Assembly: GCF_041080625.1 (NCBI RefSeq)
Contig: NZ_CP163518.1
Location: 10,843,501-10,907,500, forward strand
From: Streptomyces sp. CG1
GTDB lineage: Bacteria; Actinomycetota; Actinomycetes; Streptomycetales; Streptomycetaceae
Direction of reading: 5' to 3'
DNA length: 64,000 bases
Part shown: piece by piece, positions 37,424 through 46,377 of the stretch
Layout of the letters: each line of letters starts with the position of its first letter
Numbering within the stretch: the first letter of the stretch is position 1
The notes under the pieces: model-generated
The model's database searches: none
What the model saw: only the letters and a program-made list of their open reading frames with translations
What the model was told of the DNA's origin: nothing
Translations under genes and position numbers: made by a program

Positions 37424-38161
37424 ATGTCCGGAATCAAGGGCAAAGTGGTGGCGATCACGGGAGCCAGCAGTGGCATCGGCGAGGCGACCGCGCTGCTGCT
37501 GGCCGAACGCGGCGCGCGACTCGTCCTCGGCGCACGCCGGTCCGAACGCCTGGCGGAACTGGTGGCACGGATCGAGAAGGCAGGTGGCACGGCCGTGCAG
37601 ATCCGCACCGACGTGACCCGGCGGGACGACCTGCAGGCCCTGGTCGCGCTGGCCAGTAAGTGCTTCGGCCGACTCGACGTACTCGTCAGCAATGCCGGAG
37701 TCGGCACCATCTCGCCTCTCGATGATCTGCGCGTCGAGGAGTGGGACCACATGGTCGACGTCAATGTGAAGGGCGTGCTGCACGGGATCGGCGCCGCGCT
37801 GCCGGTCTTCCGGGCGCAGGGAACCGGCCACTTCATCACCACCGCCTCCACGGCCGCGTTTCGCATCGTGCCGACCATGGCCGTCTACGCCGGCACCAAG
37901 TTCGCGGTCCGGGCCATCTGCGAAGGTCTGCGCCAGGAAGCCGGCGACTCCCTGCGGGTGACCACCGTCTCACCTGGTGCGACTGCGACCGACTTCGCCG
38001 AGGCGTCAACCAACAGCCAGGTCAGAGCAGAGATCACGAAGATGCGGGACGACATCGCGATCCCGCCCGACGCGATCGCCCGGGCCATCGCTTTCGCGAT
38101 CGAACAGCCTGCCGCGGTCGACGTGAACGACATCGTCGTCCGGCCCACCGCCCAGAGCTGA
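37424..38161 (+). CDS. Short-chain dehydrogenase/reductase
   Basis: A 245-residue classical SDR from ATG 37424, with GAGGGAGAGGG upstream. The cofactor motif is T-G-A-S-S-G-I-G (residues 12-19), N-N-A-G-equivalent is S-N-A-G (about 88), and the catalytic Tyr-x-x-x-Lys is Y-A-G-T-K. Ser of the triad is in T-T-A-S-T-A. R-R-S-E-R after beta strand 2 suggests NADPH. It probably oxidises or reduces a small alcohol or ketone under control of the divergent XRE protein. It is complete. Confidence 0.93.
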   Translation: MSGIKGKVVAITGASSGIGEATALLLAERGARLVLGARRSERLAELVARIEKAGGTAVQIRTDVTRRDDLQALVALASKCFGRLDVLVSNAGVGTISPLDDLRVEEWDHMVDVNVKGVLHGIGAALPVFRAQGTGHFITTASTAAFRIVPTMAVYAGTKFAVRAICEGLRQEAGDSLRVTTVSPGATATDFAEASTNSQVRAEITKMRDDIAIPPDAIARAIAFAIEQPAAVDVNDIVVRPTAQS

Positions 38162-38439
38162 CCTCCCCCGCCCTTCCGGTGCGGACACCCGCACCCGCCG
38201 GGCTGTTCCACGGGTCACATGGCAACAAAAGCCCGCCGGCCCGTGGGGTGGGTGGCATGCCCGAGTGGAAACGACGGACGCGACACCAGATGATCAAGGT
38301 TGCTGAGACCGAAGATCGACCTGGAGCCGCGTCCGCGTGCAACCTTCCCTGATCAGCGTCCTCACGCGCCACTTCGAGGACGCAGCCGCGCCATGTCCAC
38401 CCACAGACCCCTCTGAACTGGCCACGCTGGCCGAGGTGT

Positions 38440-38600
38440 TCGCATGTTGCAAGTGCCTCAGCGCCGTTGGAACCACCACGTGGAGTTCGTCGCCCGGCAG
38501 GTACAGGTACCCGCGTCCGAGCTGGGAGCGTACGAGCGGAGTGGCCGGACGGACGATCGAGTACCACCGTGCGCAGATCCTCACCGCGGTCACCGTGCCC
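38440..38600 (+). pseudogene. Tn3-family transposase N-terminal scrap
   Basis: One frame reads H-V-E-F-V-A-R-Q-V-Q-V-P-A-S-E-L-G-A-Y-E-R-S-G-R-T, then, if one copy of a GACG GACG doublet near 38550 is removed, I-E-Y-H-R-A-Q-I. This is a short stretch of the N-terminal domain of Streptomyces Tn3 transposases. Sequence on either side is not recognisable. Confidence 0.4.
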
Positions 38601-38739
38601 AGCCCCCGTACGGGCCGCGGGCGATCCTTGACGGAACCAAGGACAAAGGCGGCACGTGTCTGATGGAGTGACGTGGGGGAGGCATCTGGTACGGCGCATG
38701 CCCCAGGGTGGATCTGGTCTCTCAGGAGAAAGGGCAAGG

Positions 38740-39223
38740 ATGCTGTCGGAGGCAGTGGCCGCGCTGGCCGCGGCGGGGGGCACTGCGGTGCACTGCGGTG
38801 GTGCAGGCCGCGTGCACGGACGCATGGGCAGGGCTGCGCCAGCGGCTGGCCCGTTGGCTCGGCCGAGGAAATCCGCAGCGCGAGCACGCCGAACTGGAGC
38901 GCCTCGACCAGACCGCAGGCGAGCTGGACACGGCCGGGCCGGCCGAGCTGGAGCGGGTGCGCATCCGTCAGGAGGCGGCGTGGCAGGCCCGTATCGAGAC
39001 CCTGCTGGAAAGCCTGGACGACACCGAGCGGGCCCAGGCAGCCGAGCAACTGAGCGCCCTGCTTGACCAGCGCATTCCCCAAGGCGGGGTGTCAGCCAGC
39101 CAGGGCGGGCAGGCCGTGGGCGGAAACGTAGACATCCGTGCCGACCACGCGTCCGCAGCGGCGTGGAACATGGGCAGCGTGACCCTGGGAAACCCACCGC
39201 AGCCGGGACCGCCCCAGGGCTGA
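38740..39223 (+). pseudogene. Small glycine-motif protein coupled to the TPR NTPase, 10-bp duplication
   Basis: From ATG 38740 (GGAGAAAGGGCAAGG upstream) the frame breaks at a perfect 10-bp tandem duplication, CACTGCGGTG at 38781-38790 and 38791-38800. Dropping one copy joins L-A-A-A-G-G-T-A-V to V-Q-A-A-C-T-D-A-W-A-G-L, giving a continuous ~157-residue protein. It has a predicted coiled helix region (E-L-E-R-L-D-Q-T-A-G-E-L) and a Gly/Asn-rich C-terminus, A-V-G-G-N-V-D-I-R-A-D and A-A-A-W-N-M-G-S-V-T-L-G-N. Its stop TGA overlaps the region where the NTPase gene starts, so the two are coupled. Function is unknown. Confidence 0.65.
38781..38800. repeat. 10-bp perfect tandem duplication
   Basis: CACTGCGGTG occurs twice in a row. 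It shifts the frame of the small protein gene. Confidence 0.95.
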
Positions 39224-41004
39224 GCGGACCCGGCACTACCTCAGCCTCGAGCCCCGTTCCCTTCGCCTCCGTCCAGGCCACACATGGCGGGGTCGCCGCC
39301 TACAACATCGGGGAGCTCCACCGGCACATTTCCGAGAATCGGAACGTTGCGCGGATCGATCGTCCTCGGCCTGTCGCGTCGTGGACAGCGCAGCAGCTCG
39401 GTGTCCACCCCGCCATCCCTGGCACCACCCCACCGGATGACGATGCTGCTTTCGTACTCCCTGCCTACATCGAACGCGATCACGACCGGCAGCTGCGCGA
39501 CCAGCTGGTTATGGCGGCCTCTGCCGGTCAGGCGACGCTGGTGCTCGTGCGCGGAGAGTCCTGCACGGGCAAGACCCGCGACGCCTTCGAAGCCATCCGC
39601 GCCTGTCTGAAGGACTGGCAGCTGGTCTTCCCGAAGAACGCCAGGAGGCTCCTCGCCCTGCTTGATGCCAACCGCGTCGCTTCGCGCACCGTCCTGTGGC
39701 TCAACGAAGCCCAGAATTTCCTCGCCGGGACCGACGGAGAGGAGGCCGCCGCCGCATTGCACAGCCAACTGGAGCAACCCGGACCGGTCGTGATCCTGGG
39801 CACGTTGTGGCCCGAGTACCACCGCACCCTGACCGCTACACCGGAGCCCGGCAAGGACGCGCACTCGAACGCCCGTGCCCTGCTGAACCAGGTCAAACCG
39901 GTCGACGTTCCGGCGTTCTTCACCACCACGGCCCTGCGAAACTCGCTTGTCCACCGCGACCGATCGCTGGCCACGGCCATGAGCACGAGCACCGGCGGGA
40001 GGATCACTCAGACTCTCGCGGCAGGCCCGCAACTGGTCGATCACTACCAACAGGCCACCAGCCACAGCCCCTACGGCCACGCCGTCATCACCACAGCCAT
40101 GGACGCCCGCCGCCTCGGCCACACCTCACCCCTGCCGGCCGCACTCCTCAAGGCCGCTGCCCCTGGCTACCTGACCGAGCAACAGCGCGCCGCCGCGGAC
40201 CCCGACACATGGTTCGCCCATGCTCTCGACTATGCGCGGGAGAAGGTCAAGGGCGTGGTTGCAGCCCTGGAACCCGTAGCCAACCCGGATGGCATGGGCG
40301 CCCTCCCAGACATCTACCACCTGAGCGACTACCTCGACCACCACGCACGCACCATCCGCGACGACGCCTTCCCGCCGGACTCCTTCTGGACCGCGGCCCG
40401 GGAGCACGCAGCCAGCACAGCAGACCTGGAGGCCCTGGCCGAAGCGGCCGATCAACGGGGCCAATACCGCATCGCGGCAGACTTGTACCAGCGGGCCGCC
40501 GACGCCGGGGGCACGGGCGCCCTGTCGGAGCTGGCCTGGCGGCGCGGGCGGGCCGGCGATCTCGAAGGCGCGGAACAGCTGTACCAGCGAGCCATCGACA
40601 TGGGTGCCTTGTCGGAGCTGGCGCAGCTGCGCCAGCGGGCCGGGGATCTCGACGGCGCGGAACCACTCGCCCAGCAGGCCGTCGACGCCGGCGACACGGG
40701 TCCCTTGGTGGAGCTGGCGTGGCGGCGCGGGGAGGCTGGGGATCTGGACGGCGCGGAACGACTCGCCCAGCGAGCCGCCGATGCCGGAAACATCAACGCC
40801 CTGGTGCGGCTGGCACAGCGACGCGAGGAGGCTGGGGATCTCGACGGCGCGGAACGACTGGCCCAGCGAGCCGCCGATATCGGAGGCAGGGACGCCCTGG
40901 TGCGGCTGGCGCGGCTACGCGAGCGGGCCGGAGACACCGAAGGCGCGAAACGGTGGAGGCGATTCGGTCTGGGAGCTGGCGGTTCCCCAGCTCAGCCGTG
41001 GTAG
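39163..41004 (+). CDS. P-loop NTPase with Sel1/TPR-like repeats (STAND-like)
   Basis: About 600 residues. ATG 39163 lies inside the preceding gene; a CTG at 39220 overlapping its TGA may be the true coupled start. After a Gly-rich N-terminus (G-G-V-A-A-Y-N-I-G-E) comes a Walker A motif G-E-S-C-T-G-K-T near 130 and a Walker B-like V-L-W-L-N-E-A near 170. From about 410 five to six repeats follow of the form A-L-x-x-L-A-x-x-R-x-x-A-G-D-x-x-G-A-E. This domain order is that of actinobacterial NLR-like signalling or conflict ATPases; the target is unknown. Confidence 0.75.
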   Translation: MEHGQRDPGKPTAAGTAPGLSGPGTTSASSPVPFASVQATHGGVAAYNIGELHRHISENRNVARIDRPRPVASWTAQQLGVHPAIPGTTPPDDDAAFVLPAYIERDHDRQLRDQLVMAASAGQATLVLVRGESCTGKTRDAFEAIRACLKDWQLVFPKNARRLLALLDANRVASRTVLWLNEAQNFLAGTDGEEAAAALHSQLEQPGPVVILGTLWPEYHRTLTATPEPGKDAHSNARALLNQVKPVDVPAFFTTTALRNSLVHRDRSLATAMSTSTGGRITQTLAAGPQLVDHYQQATSHSPYGHAVITTAMDARRLGHTSPLPAALLKAAAPGYLTEQQRAAADPDTWFAHALDYAREKVKGVVAALEPVANPDGMGALPDIYHLSDYLDHHARTIRDDAFPPDSFWTAAREHAASTADLEALAEAADQRGQYRIAADLYQRAADAGGTGALSELAWRRGRAGDLEGAEQLYQRAIDMGALSELAQLRQRAGDLDGAEPLAQQAVDAGDTGPLVELAWRRGEAGDLDGAERLAQRAADAGNINALVRLAQRREEAGDLDGAERLAQRAADIGGRDALVRLARLRERAGDTEGAKRWRRFGLGAGGSPAQPW

Positions 41005-41011
41005 TTGCACG

Positions 41012-41685
41012 CAGTTCTTCCCGGAGTTCACCGGATCACTGCTCTGCCGCCTGGCTGGCGTGTGGCATGAACTTCGGCACGCTGAACTTGACAGAGAACC
41101 GAGCTGGGGGGCGTACTGCGACGCGGAGTTCGGGATCTCCCGCGCGCAGGCGTACCGGCTGCTCGATGTCGCCCACGCTCTCGGTGCCATCCAGGCCGCC
41201 GTCGAGGCTGGCACCTGGAAAAGCGTGAGAGGCACCGACCCGGGCGCGGCCGGGTCGACTACGGCCTGTCCCAGCGCACCCTGATCGGCGTCTCCGGCCG
41301 CACAGACGCTGTCGCGGAGCTGATCACCCGCCGCCTCACCGCGCTCGCCCACAGTGGCCTGGCGGCCCTCGGTGAGCCCACGGTGCGCGCGGTGGTCCGC
41401 CAGGCCGTCCGCGACGTGCGCACCGCACCGTCCCCGCCGTCCGAAAATCCGTCGGCGGATCCCGAAGTCGCTGCAGGGCGCCAGCTCGCCGACGACCTGG
41501 TCGCCCGCGCACACGCGATCGGCGAGCTGCTGCTCGAAGTCGCCCTGGCCTATCTCTGCGGCACCGAGGCGACCGACATCCTCTCGCTGCTGTGCGCGCA
41601 GATCGGCGAGAACCTCGAGCACGGCCTGGCGGCCCGCCGCTACGCCCTGTCCGGCGACCGCCGCGCCCTGCACAACGGCCTGTAG
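41012..41685 (+). pseudogene. Plasmid-type hypothetical protein, truncated and frameshifted
   Basis: Coding sequence starts without a start codon near 41012: C-R-L-A-G-V-W-H-E-L-R-H, W-G-A-Y-C-D-A-E-F-G-I-S-R-A-Q-A-Y-R-L-L-D-V-A (an HTH-like line). A shift near 41250 leads into Y-G-L-S-Q-R-T-L-I-G-V-S-G-R and continues to 41685 with V-A-L-A-Y-L-C-G-T-E-A. Proteins like this are carried by Streptomyces plasmids. It directly follows the NTPase but is probably unrelated to it. Confidence 0.5.
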
Positions 41686-42193
41686 CCGTTGCTCGTTGCT
41701 GCTGTGAGGCGCACACCTCGTTGCAGCAGGTAGACGGATTGCGGTGTGAGGTTGTGAGGTGTGAGGCGAGGGCCTTCGGCGGCGACCCGGTACTGCTCAT
41801 GGCCGTACTGCTCGTGGCCCTGGTGATGGCCGTCAGGTGCAGCGCAGTATTTGCATGGGCCAGGCTGGCGGCACACGGGGTTGCTCGGGTAGCAGGCCAG
41901 ACGGGCTATTCGCACGGCACGAGCCGCACACCAGCACCAGCCAGTTGCTCTCAGCGGTGGCGGCTCAGGCCGAGGAAGTGGCCCCGAGCCTGAGCAACGT
42001 GGCCGAGTCGTGTGCAGGCGCGGTGTGGCAGCAGCACTGCCCGACCAGGAATTGTCGCCGGTGTGGATCGAGCGGCAGGCTCCGCGCGCGTTTGGTAGGG
42101 AGCCGTACTTTCGGTTGGTCACCTTCGGTGAGACCGAGCCGTACCGGGTGCGCTATCCATGCTGGAACCGGAGCCGGAGCTGCGGTTCCTTCC
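41686..42193. other. Gap without a supported gene
   Basis: About 500 bp between two degraded genes. A plus-strand frame at 42010-42237 has a protein-like middle (P-V-W-I-E-R-Q-A-P-R-A-F-G-R-E-P-Y-F-R-L) but no start signal or known family. Confidence 0.35.
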
Positions 42194-42752
42194 TCAGTAC
42201 GCGTCGCTCATCGGAGTCCTGCCCACGGCGGACATGAACTTTCCGTAGTCGGCGTACAGGTCGTAGTAGTCGTACCGGCCTCTGGAGGTCAGTGCTTCGA
42301 TGCGCGCGTTGACGTCGTCCAGCGTCTCCAGCGCCTGCGGGTCGTCGGTGACCTCGTGCGCCCTGCCGCGGGGTGTCCCGGCGGTGGTGGTGCCCCACAG
42401 CTCGCGGTAGGGCGGCTCGTCCGGCAACGGCCGACTGTTGTAGGGGGAGATCCATGTGCGCAGCAGCACCCGCGGACTCGGCTGGCCGTCGGTGTGCCTC
42501 CATGCGGCGCGGCCGTGGTAGGCGAGGTGGTTGTTGAGGATGTAGCAGTCGCCGGGCTCCAGGAGGAACTTGAGCCCGATGCGGTTCCCGGTCTTCTGGA
42601 GCTCGCGCAGTGCCTGGACTTGCTCTCTGGTGATGGTGGGCACTTGTGGGAGCAGTTGGGAGACCTCGGTGTAGACAGGGGTGAGCTGGGTAGTGAACAG
42701 GCCCTGCCCGTAGAACTTCCATACGGGCATGCTGCAGTGGAGGTCCTTGCTA

Positions 42753-43978
42753 GTGCCGCATCAAGCAACGTTCGCCCTGTTCACGACCTTGCGGAGGCGT
42801 TCGTCGGCGGCGTGCTTGTTCCGCCAGATGATGTAGCGGCGGATCATGCTTCCCTGCTCCTTGTGGCTGGCGTGGTCGGTGCCATCCAGCGCGAAGTAGC
42901 GCAGGGCGGTGAACTGTGCCTCGATCCGGTTGAGCCAGGAGCTGTTGGTCGGGGTGTAGGCGATCTCCACGTTGTTCGCCGCCGCCCACATCCCGACTCG
43001 CTGACACCGCTTCGTCGTCAGGTGTGGTGAGTAGTTGTCGCAGACGATTGCAATGCGTACGTCCATCGGGTGCAGCGAGCGCAGGTACCGACAGAACTCC
43101 AAGAACTTCGACCTGTTCTTGGTCTTCTTGACGTGCCCGTAGAGCTGGTCTTTGGCCAGGTCGTAGGCGGCGAACAGGTGCCGGACCCCGTGCGGGCGGG
43201 TGTAGGTCGCCCGGCGGCGGGGCCGGGGATCGCGGCCTGTGTCCTTGTGTCTGCCGCTGCGTTCGGCCCAGTGCCGGCCGGGGTGCGGCTGGAGGTTGAG
43301 CGGCCCGAACTCATCCACGCAGAAGACGACTTCGGGCTCGCCTTCCTCGGGTATGACCTCACCGTCGGCGATCGCGTACAGGTGCTCGACACGGGCCTTC
43401 TTGACTGAGTAGTCCGGGTCACGTGAGTTCTTTCAGGTCTTCACGCGTTGAAACGAGACGCCCTCCTCGCGGAGCAGGACCCGCAGGCCCTCGTGGCTGA
43501 TGTCGTCGACCACCCCCTCGGCGACCAGGAAGTCGGCCAGCTTGGCCAGGCTCCAGGTCGAGAACGGCAGGCCGTGCTCGGCCGGCCTCGACTTGGTGAT
43601 CTTCTTGATCTCCCGGCGTTCCGGGAGGCTGAAGGTCTTCGGCCGACCACCCTTGTACTTGGGATAAAGCGAGTCGAAGCCGTCCGCGTTGAAGTTGTGG
43701 AGCACGTCCCGGACCCGGTCCGGGCTGGTGAACGTCACCTCGGCGATCTTCGCCACCGGCCGTCCCTGCGCAGATAACAGCACCATCTGAGCCCGCCGCC
43801 AGGTCACCACCGACCCCGTGCCTCTGCGGATGATCCGCAGCAACCGCCTGCCCTCGTCGTCATCAATCTCCCGGACCCGCACGCGTTCAGCCACGTGATC
43901 ATTCTGGCTGTCTGGTGCTTCCCGGCGCAGCAACTGGGCGACACATCACGACAGGGCGAACGTAGCTTGATGCGGCAC
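42753..43978 (-). mobile_element. IS630-family element, copy b
   Basis: A 1226-bp element with ends GTGCCGCATCAAG, flanked by TA (42751-42752 and 43979-43980) within CTAG on both sides. It matches copy c (46378-47603) in length and, where compared, in sequence, but lies in the opposite orientation. Confidence 0.88.
42761..43933 (-). pseudogene. IS630-family transposase with a nonsense codon
   Basis: Translates like the intact copy c (46423-47595) except that a Trp codon, TGG in copy c, is TGA here (about 43436, in V-K-T-stop-K-N-S-R). The two halves are otherwise complete: the HTH domain before the stop and D-E-F-G-P-L-N-L with the catalytic Asp after it. One base separates active from inactive copies. 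Confidence 0.85.
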
Positions 43979-44811
43979 TAGTGGTCCACAGCCGCGGCAG
44001 CGGCTTGAACAGCTCCTGGGCGAGCAGGGGGGCTCTCCTCGCGCATCACCTCGTGGATGGCCATGGCGCTGGCCACGATACTCCCGCCGTCTTCGAAGTC
44101 GCGGCTTGAGTTCCTGACACACAGCAGGCTGATCGCGTCGCACACGTCGGTGTGCAGCAGGAACCTGTTGTCGCTCTGCTTTCCGTGCAGGGGCACGCTG
44201 CCGCTCATCTCGGCAGTGACCTTGCCGAGGAACCTGCCGTGGCCCCTGCTCTGCGACCGGACCCTTCCGCCCGCCTGGCGGACCAGGTGGCCGATATGGG
44301 CGCTGATCCCGGCGTGCAGGACAGCCGTGTCCTGCTCGTCGAACTCGTCCACGGGGAGTTTCTTCAGCATGACTGCGCCGGTGCCGTCCTCCAGCTCGGT
44401 CCGGACGCGGTCGAGAAGTTCCGCGACACTGCCCTCCAGCGGGAGCATCGACCTGTCGATCCCATGGTCGGCCACCGTGCGGTAACTGTGGCCGGACTTC
44501 TTGAATCGGTGCAGCGCGTCCGTGAGCTCGGCTACCTGCCGCCCGGTGAGCGGGTAGCCCCACAGGGGGCTGCGCCGCAGCGACGCACCGGTCCAGGCCG
44601 TAGGAGGAGGCGAAGGGGGCAGGGATGAGTCCATGGCCGAACCTCCAGGGTGAGGGCGCACGGGCAGTACCCGGGAATGCGGGGTCCTGCCGTTACCGCG
44701 GTGCCGGTGCAGTACGGTGGGCGCTGAGCACCCCGGTGGTTCCGACACCACGGTTTCTCCAACGAACGAAACCTGTCAACCCCATCGCGTCGACGACCAG
44801 CGCTGCGGCGG

Positions 44812-45005
44812 AGTGGGTTTGCATCGAGTCCTCACAACGCCTGGGCCGTCACCGCTGGGTGGTCGAAAGAACCGTGTCCTGGCTGGTCGGCTGCCGCCGG
44901 CTCCACCGTCGCTACGAGCACAAGGCCGAGCACTTCCTCGGCTTTGTCGGCCTTGCAGCACTTCTCATCGTGTACCGCCGCCTGGCGTCTTCCGTCAGGG
45001 CCTGA
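44812..45005 (+). pseudogene. IS5-family transposase, C-terminal fragment
   Basis: About 64 codons read S-S-Q-R-L-G-R-H-R-W-V-V-E-R-T-V-S-W-L-V-G-C-R-R-L-H-R-R-Y-E, the ending of many Streptomyces IS5 transposases with the catalytic Glu, then L-I-V-Y-R-R-L. Nothing upstream belongs to it. Confidence 0.7.
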
Positions 45006-45351
45006 GTCGGTCCAGTTGCACGTCGAAGCAGATCAGGCCCATCGAGTCCGCCAGATCTGCCGCGAAGGCGGATGCTTCCTCCGCCATGCTCCAGCGCATC
45101 GCGAAATAGATGAGCGGGCCGCTGGCCTCATCGATCAGTGGTCCGGTCGACCAGGGTGAGGTGTCCTCCTCGTCCTCGGTGATGTCGCACCACCGCTCAA
45201 GGAGCGCAGCGACGTAGGCGGCAATGCGCTCCGTCGGAGGGTGATCGAGCTCCCCATCGATGTAGCAGTTGTAGAGGTCGGTGAAGAACTCACCAGCGGC
45301 CTTGTCATCCTCCGGCCGCTCGCCTTCCCAAACAGCCAAGTCGTACGTCAT
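44995..45351 (-). CDS. Conserved hypothetical, possible immunity-type protein
   Basis: A 118-residue acidic protein from ATG 45351: M-T-Y-D-L-A-V-W-E-G-E-R-P-E-D-D at the start, E-E-D-T-S-P-W-S-T-G-P-L-I and G-P-L-I-Y-F-A-M-R-W-S in the middle, F-D-V-Q-L-D-R-L-R-P at the end. This pattern is shared by a widespread actinobacterial family, small and cytoplasmic, that in some genomes sits beside polymorphic toxins. No toxin gene is nearby. Its end overlaps the IS5 fragment on the other strand by about 11 bp. Confidence 0.65.
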   Translation of the reverse strand: MTYDLAVWEGERPEDDKAAGEFFTDLYNCYIDGELDHPPTERIAAYVAALLERWCDITEDEEDTSPWSTGPLIDEASGPLIYFAMRWSMAEEASAFAADLADSMGLICFDVQLDRLRP

Positions 45352-45542
45352 GCACAGAGACTTACATACCGCTCTGACACGCACCCGAGCTGGTCGAAAC
45401 CAGCATCTCGCTACCGGTGGACCTCTGTATCCGCCGTGCGGCGGGGGCAGACCCTGCCTGCGAACGACGCCTGGGCGCAGGGACGTTGGCGACGATCAGG
45501 TGGTATCCCAACGGATCCCAACGCCCCCGATCGGAGCCCCGC

Positions 45543-46097
45543 ATGCTCAACAGAACCCTGCGCGCCACCGCCCTCCTCGCCCTCGTGGCCGCCGTCACCA
45601 CGCCCGTCGCCGTCGCAGCGCCCGCTCCGTCCTCGCCACCTGCACCGGAGACCGCCGCCGTCTCCTCGCTCAAGGGCGACGCGCGCATGGACTACCCCGT
45701 CGCGAACCAGGAGGTACGGGTCTCTGTCGACGCCCGCTCCGCGTACACCGTGGGCAGCATCCCGCAGCGCTCCTGGGGCACCTTCCGTATCTCGCACGCC
45801 CAGGACGGCAAGCTCTACTGGGGCGAGTTCAAGGTCGACTGCCTCACCACTGGCGGCCCCACCGCCACCGTCACCGGCCGCCTCGTCCGCACCAGCCCCG
45901 GCCACCCCTGGCTCACCATGCTGGACCCGCACACCCGCATGGGCGTGAGCTTCTTCGTCCCGGAGAAGGGTGAGGCCCGTATCGGGCTCTCCGGGGCCAC
46001 CAAGAAGGGCGAGCCGCTGCTCACCAAGTGCATGGCACCCGCAGCCGACGCGAAGGTCGTCGACGGCGGGTACACCCTGCGTGACCGCAACAACTAA
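45543..46097 (+). CDS. Secreted hypothetical protein
   Basis: A 184-residue protein from ATG 45543. A Sec signal peptide (R-T-L-R-A-T-A-L-L-A-L-V-A-A-V, cleavage after A-V-A-A) precedes a beta-rich mature domain with two Cys that could form a disulphide (K-V-D-C and T-K-C-M). No enzyme motif is seen. It is a typical exported orphan of Streptomyces, and a long hairpin follows it. Confidence 0.75.
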   Translation: MLNRTLRATALLALVAAVTTPVAVAAPAPSSPPAPETAAVSSLKGDARMDYPVANQEVRVSVDARSAYTVGSIPQRSWGTFRISHAQDGKLYWGEFKVDCLTTGGPTATVTGRLVRTSPGHPWLTMLDPHTRMGVSFFVPEKGEARIGLSGATKKGEPLLTKCMAPAADAKVVDGGYTLRDRNN

Positions 46098-46176
46098 GCG
46101 GTCTTGGTGAAGCCAACTCATCGTGGAAGTAGGAGATTTGGTGGGTGCCTTGGTCCGTCCCCAGTATCCCAGGCAC

Positions 46177-46214
46177 GGCAAAGGGCCCGCACCCTCAAGT
46201 ATCTGCCCTTTGCC
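46177..46214 (+). terminator. Hairpin after the secreted protein gene
   Basis: GGCAAAGGGC (46177-46186) pairs exactly with GCCCTTTGCC (46205-46214) across an 18-nt loop, about 80 bp after the stop. It is a probable terminator, or the end of a lost element. Confidence 0.45.
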
Positions 46215-46377
46215 GGGATCTTGGGGTCCCCGTTGGCCACCGCGGTCTCGTCTTCGTCGCGAAGGAGGTCGCGAGCCAGACCCCACTCAAGTCGGCCGGG
46301 AAGCGCCGTCGCTCGGAGCCGGCCTGATCCGAGAGAAGGGCCCTGACCTGCCGGACGGCGCGGTTCAGCGGCACCTA

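Larger units (their letters stand above)
42194..44634 (-). pseudogene. TauD/TfdA-type Fe(II)/2-oxoglutarate oxygenase split by IS630
   Basis: The N-terminal part starts at ATG 44634 (GGAGGTTCGGCC upstream) and includes the Fe-binding H-T-D motif (L-H-T-D-V-C-D-A). An extra C in a six-C run near 44030 shifts the frame. The IS then interrupts the gene at a CTAG, and beyond it the second part reads M-P-V-W-K-F-Y-G-Q-G, P-G-D-C-Y-I-L-N-N-H-L-A-Y-H-G-R with the distal Fe-binding His, and L-L-R-T-W-I-S-P. Rejoined, it would be about 400 residues. The family hydroxylates amino acids and related substrates, often in peptide-antibiotic pathways, but no such cluster is in view. Confidence 0.85.

Noticed and set aside
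38034..39281. Long minus-strand frame opposite the SDR and small coupled gene
   Set aside because: Composition is Arg/Pro/Ala-rich and it crosses several unrelated genes; no start signal.
42010..42237. Plus-strand frame before the oxygenase
   Set aside because: Possible gene scrap with no recognised family or start.
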